Shown: piece by piece, positions 61,240 through 64,000 of the stretch
Numbering within the stretch: the first letter of the stretch is position 1
How the letters are laid out: every line of letters starts with the position of its first letter
Origin: Namhaeicola sp039714555
GTDB lineage: Bacteria; Bacteroidota; Bacteroidia; Flavobacteriales; Flavobacteriaceae
Length of the DNA stretch: 64,000 bases
Reading direction: 5' to 3'
Assembly (NCBI GenBank): GCA_039714555.1
Contig: JBDLJB010000002.1
Coordinates: 1 to 64,000, forward strand
Translations under genes and position numbers: made by a program
Notes under the pieces: model-generated
The model's database searches: none
Told to the model about the DNA's origin: nothing
The model's input: the letters and a program-made list of their open reading frames with translations, nothing else

Positions 61240-62697
61240 ATGAGTCCTATAATAGTACTGGCAGTAATCGCAGTTTATTTTGCGATACTCTTTATGATAT
61301 CGAGAATTACTTCCCGTAAAGTAGATGTGGAAACTTATTTTACAGGAAATCGCCAATCTCCCTGGTTTGTGGTTGCATTTGGTATGATTGGAGCTTCACT
61401 ATCTGGAATTACTTTTATCTCTGTTCCAGGCGAAGTAGGAAATAGTAATTTCTATTATTTTCAATTGGTTTTAGGTTATTTGATCGGGTATTTTATAATT
61501 GCAAATATACTCTTGCCTTTGTATTACAAACTCGGTCTGATTTCGATATATACTTATCTTGAAACACGATTTGGAGAGTTTTCACATAAAACAGGTTCTT
61601 TATTTTTCTTGATTTCACAATCCATAGGAGCTTCACTACGGTTATTTGTTGTTTCAGGAGTATTGCATTTTGCCATTTTTCAAAATTATAATGTACCGTT
61701 TATAGTTACAGTGGCCACAACAATTTTAATGATTTGGGCATATACAAATCGTGCAGGAATTAAAACTATAGTATGGACAGATATTTTTCAAACTACAATG
61801 ATGTTGACTTCGGTTGGTTTGAGTATTTATATCGTATCTAGTGATCTTGATCTTTCCTTTATAGAAATGACGAATACAATTATTGATAGTAAATATTCTA
61901 CATTTTTTAATTGGGATTGGTTTTATGAAAAGAATTTTTATAAACAATTTATTACAGGTATTGTAGTTGCAATCGCCATGAATGGTCTTGATCAAAACGA
62001 AATGCAAAAGAGCCTGACTTGTAGAAATTTAAAAGAAGCAAAGAAAAACATATATTTATATAGTTTTATTCTGGTTATCACAAATCTGGTCTTTTTATCA
62101 CTGGGTGTTTTGCTTTATACTTTTATTGAAAAAAATGGTATTAATATTGCTATGGATCAAGCGGGAAATTTTAAGGATACTGATCAAATTTTCCCAACAC
62201 TTGCTTTAAATCATTTTGGAACTTTTGCGGGTATTGTTTTTATGTTAGGGATTGCTGCAGCTGCTTTTTCATCTGCAGATTCTGCGATGACATCACTTAC
62301 AACCTCTTTTTATACAGATTTTATGAATATTGAAAATAAATCTGACAAAGAAAAGAAGAAAATACGCAATAGAATAAATGTAGTTTTTGCCTTTATACTT
62401 ATTATGATCATCATGATATTTGAAGCAGTGAATAATGATAGTGTAATAAATACGGTGTTTACCATTGCAAGTTATACTTATGGTCCTCTACTAGGTTTAT
62501 TTTCTTTTGGTCTATTTACTAAATTTAATATTAGAGATAAGTTAGTACCTGTTATAGCCATTATGTCACCTATAATTGCATACTATGTAAATATTATTTC
62601 AATAAAATGGTTTGGATTTCATTTTGGTTATACGATTTTATTATTTAATGGGATGATTACATTTATAGGGCTTTGGATAATAAGGAAAAGGAATTAA
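61240..62697 (+). CDS. Sodium:solute symporter (SSS family)
   Basis: The 485-residue membrane protein has about 13 hydrophobic segments. SSS features include YFTGNRQSPWFVVAFGMIGASLSGITFISVPG near the N-terminus, YTNRAGIKTIVWTDIFQTTMML, GLDQNEMQKSLTCRNLKEAKKN and AAAAFSSADSAMTSLTTSFYTDF with the Na+-site Ser residues. It imports a solute with Na+; the substrate (sugar, sialic acid, amino acid or other) is not readable. No signal or sensor domain is fused. The TlpA gene begins 104 nt downstream with its own promoter. Confidence 0.9.
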   Translation: MSPIIVLAVIAVYFAILFMISRITSRKVDVETYFTGNRQSPWFVVAFGMIGASLSGITFISVPGEVGNSNFYYFQLVLGYLIGYFIIANILLPLYYKLGLISIYTYLETRFGEFSHKTGSLFFLISQSIGASLRLFVVSGVLHFAIFQNYNVPFIVTVATTILMIWAYTNRAGIKTIVWTDIFQTTMMLTSVGLSIYIVSSDLDLSFIEMTNTIIDSKYSTFFNWDWFYEKNFYKQFITGIVVAIAMNGLDQNEMQKSLTCRNLKEAKKNIYLYSFILVITNLVFLSLGVLLYTFIEKNGINIAMDQAGNFKDTDQIFPTLALNHFGTFAGIVFMLGIAAAAFSSADSAMTSLTTSFYTDFMNIENKSDKEKKKIRNRINVVFAFILIMIIMIFEAVNNDSVINTVFTIASYTYGPLLGLFSFGLFTKFNIRDKLVPVIAIMSPIIAYYVNIISIKWFGFHFGYTILLFNGMITFIGLWIIRKRN

Positions 62698-62750
62698 GAG
62701 AAATATTGTAAATTTTTTTTGAGGAAATCTGTTAAGATATTATAGGGTAT

Positions 62751-62781
62751 TTGTTATTTCAATTTTATACTTATAAATTTG
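62751..62781 (+). promoter_or_regulatory. Promoter of the TlpA-like gene
   Basis: TTG (62751-62753) and TAAATTTG (62774-62781) are 20 nt apart; the ATG follows at 62801. Confidence 0.6.
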
Positions 62782-62800
62782 CATCCAAAATAAACAATCT

Positions 62801-63370
62801 ATGAATTTTATTAAAAAAAATCTTTCTAATATACTGTTTTTCGCATTTTTTATTTTTCTTTTTACACCTTATGGATTACCGGTAAGAGCTTATCTACTTA
62901 AAGGTATTTCTTTTGTTACTACAAGAGTTTTTAATATGGAGATTGATGAAAGTGAGAGAGTTCATGTAAAAACATATGATTGGCAATTAATTGATATGCA
63001 GGGTAATACTGTGAATTTTGATGCACTTAAAGGAAAGGTAATTATTGTTAATTTTTGGGCTACTTGGTGCCCGCCTTGTATAGCAGAGATGCCAGCATTC
63101 CAAAAACTTTATGAAGATTATCAAGATAGAGTTGAATTCTTATTTGTTGCTAATGATGATGAGGATAAAGTCAGAAAGTTTATTAAAGATAAAAAATATA
63201 CTTTTCCTGTGTATTTTCAAATAACAAGAAGACCTGAAGAATTACAATCTAATTCATTGCCTACAACATATGTGATCAATAAAAAAGGTGAAATAGTTGT
63301 AGATAAAACTGGTGCCGCTGATTGGAATAGTAGAAAAGTTAGAGATTTGATCGATGAATTATTGAAATAA
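62801..63370 (+). CDS. TlpA family thioredoxin-like disulfide reductase
   Basis: An N-terminal membrane anchor (residues about 9-23, NILFFAFFIFLFTPYG) precedes a thioredoxin domain on the periplasmic side. The active site is NFWATWCPPCIAEMP (Cys90, Cys93), followed by EFLFVANDDEDKVRKFIKDKKYTFPVYFQ and the cis-Pro loop SLPTTYVIN. It should reduce or oxidise periplasmic disulfides, for example in cytochrome maturation; the partner is unknown. A bidirectional terminator follows. Confidence 0.92.
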   Translation: MNFIKKNLSNILFFAFFIFLFTPYGLPVRAYLLKGISFVTTRVFNMEIDESERVHVKTYDWQLIDMQGNTVNFDALKGKVIIVNFWATWCPPCIAEMPAFQKLYEDYQDRVEFLFVANDDEDKVRKFIKDKKYTFPVYFQITRRPEELQSNSLPTTYVINKKGEIVVDKTGAADWNSRKVRDLIDELLK

Positions 63371-63398
63371 AAAAACTGCCTTCTCAGGCAGTCTTTTT
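63369..63398. terminator. Bidirectional terminator between the TlpA-like and TonB-C-like genes
   Basis: ACTGCCT (63375-63381) pairs with AGGCAGT (63386-63392) around a 4-nt loop, with an A run before and T5 after (63394-63398). Confidence 0.9.
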
Positions 63399-63419
63399 AT
63401 TTACATAATGAAAACTAAA

Positions 63420-63761
63420 TTAAGATTCTTTAACAATTCTTATTGGTAATAAATACACTTCACCTTCTTTAACAGGCTTGAAATTAACTTTTTTGTAGTT
63501 CAATTTGCTTTTTATAAAAGGTTCTGCTTTTATATTTGGTGAGTTTACGGTTAAGACTATAATTTCACCGTTAGTATTTACGGTAAAAAGCACTTCTGCA
63601 GTACATTCGTTTTTGTCAAACTCAAAAGGACAACTTGGACCAATAAGTTCTACAATTTCGGCTCTTAATTTGGTATTTGGTTTAACAGGTGTTAAAACTG
63701 CTGCGGAAACATTCATTGCGAAAAGTGTAAACGCAATAACTAAAATTTTTAAATTTTTCAT
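63420..63761 (-). CDS. Small periplasmic protein with a TonB-C-like domain
   Basis: A signal peptide (residues 1-20, ending MNVSAA) is followed by a compact domain of about 85 residues. KLRAEIVELIGPSCPFEFDKNECTAEVLFTVNTNGEIIVLTVNSPN and the following KLNYKKVNFKPVKEGEVYLLPIRI follow the TonB C-terminal pattern (strand, N/D-G-x-I, strand, then a final strand), and two Cys (in PSCPFEF and NECTAEV) may form a disulfide. There is no membrane anchor or proline-rich spacer, so it is not a TonB energy transducer itself. Similar small proteins occur in many Flavobacteriia, function unknown. Confidence 0.6.
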   Translation of the reverse strand: MKNLKILVIAFTLFAMNVSAAVLTPVKPNTKLRAEIVELIGPSCPFEFDKNECTAEVLFTVNTNGEIIVLTVNSPNIKAEPFIKSKLNYKKVNFKPVKEGEVYLLPIRIVKES

Positions 63762-64000
63762 GATATATAATTTAGATTAGACAAAATAGATTAGACATTT
63801 ATATATATAAAGGACGGAAGATTTAAAGTATTTGTTACACAATATTTCGTTAATTAATTCTGAATTAAGAAATATTTAACTATAATCATAAATGATTTAT
63901 GAAATGCTTAACATAAGTAGCAAATAATTAATACAGGACTATAATAATTATTAATATAATAAAAACAGTATTGTTAAATCATTAAATTAATAAAACATAT

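Overview
The window looks like a stretch of core chromosome from a low-GC member of the Bacteroidota, most likely a marine Flavobacteriaceae. The DNA is AT-rich and Shine-Dalgarno sequences are nearly absent. Several promoters fit the Bacteroidota pattern TTG-N17-20-TAnnTTTG. The gene content is typical of the class: DUF5606, DUF4290, DUF349, DUF4421, a T9SS type A sorting domain, a PBP1-LysM protein, a mitochondrial-type aconitase and an E1alpha/E2-only pyruvate dehydrogenase locus. I see no IS element, prophage, CRISPR array, tRNA or rRNA. About 54 protein genes are called, plus the RNase P RNA and two probable small RNAs.

Layout. 1-5.9 kb: the end of a 3-hydroxyacyl-CoA dehydrogenase, a cyclophilin lipoprotein, a His-rich envelope protein, guaA and a four-LysM/PBP1 protein. 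5.9-13.9 kb (minus strand): a PagL-like deacylase, pdhC-pdhA, gcvP and an NHL propeller. 14-23.4 kb: a UbiA-like membrane protein, a coiled-coil protein with Nif3, a Ca-binding FKBP lipoprotein, a lone ribbon-helix-helix protein, a DUF4421-asparaginase pair, and a housekeeping set mazG-DUF5606-def-(ruvX) split by an opposite-strand polysaccharide pyruvyl transferase. 24-27.7 kb: dapD, a family 2 glycosyltransferase, tsaC and cca. 27.7-36.6 kb: a FetAB-type ABC transporter, an acyl-CoA dehydrogenase, an HhH protein, an alanine/sodium symporter, and pyrR-pyrB-(STAS-like)-(T9SS CTD-only)-rnz. 36.7-47 kb: a TPR protein, two DUF368 paralogues with aroE, a DUF349 protein, ettA-nudK, and on the minus strand a metallo-hydrolase with a membrane protein. 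47-55.8 kb: a FadL-TSP3-OmpA fusion, a UvrD/PcrA helicase, DUF4290, murA and grpE-dnaJ. 55.8-56.6 kb: a non-coding block with two related small RNAs and rnpB. 56.7-64 kb: aconitase, a phosphofructokinase with PPi-type residues, a GNAT enzyme, a sodium:solute symporter, a TlpA thioredoxin and a TonB-C-like periplasmic protein.

Main themes are central carbon metabolism (PDH, aconitase, PFK, glycine cleavage), nucleotide synthesis (guaA, pyrB, pyrR), cell wall and envelope (murA, dapD, DUF368 lipid carriers, PagL-like enzyme, LysM protein, fused porin/OmpA), and RNA processing or translation (rnz, cca, tsaC, rnpB, def, ettA).

The strongest candidate for something undescribed is the tandem pair of about 75-nt RNAs at 55.9 and 56.1 kb. 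They share an identical 25-nt core, while both flanking hairpins keep their pairing with different sequence. Other points worth a check are a structured, attenuator-like leader before the FadL-OmpA gene, MurA with Asp in place of the catalytic-loop Cys, DnaJ with only half of its zinc-binding motifs, and a PFK with pyrophosphate-type active-site residues.
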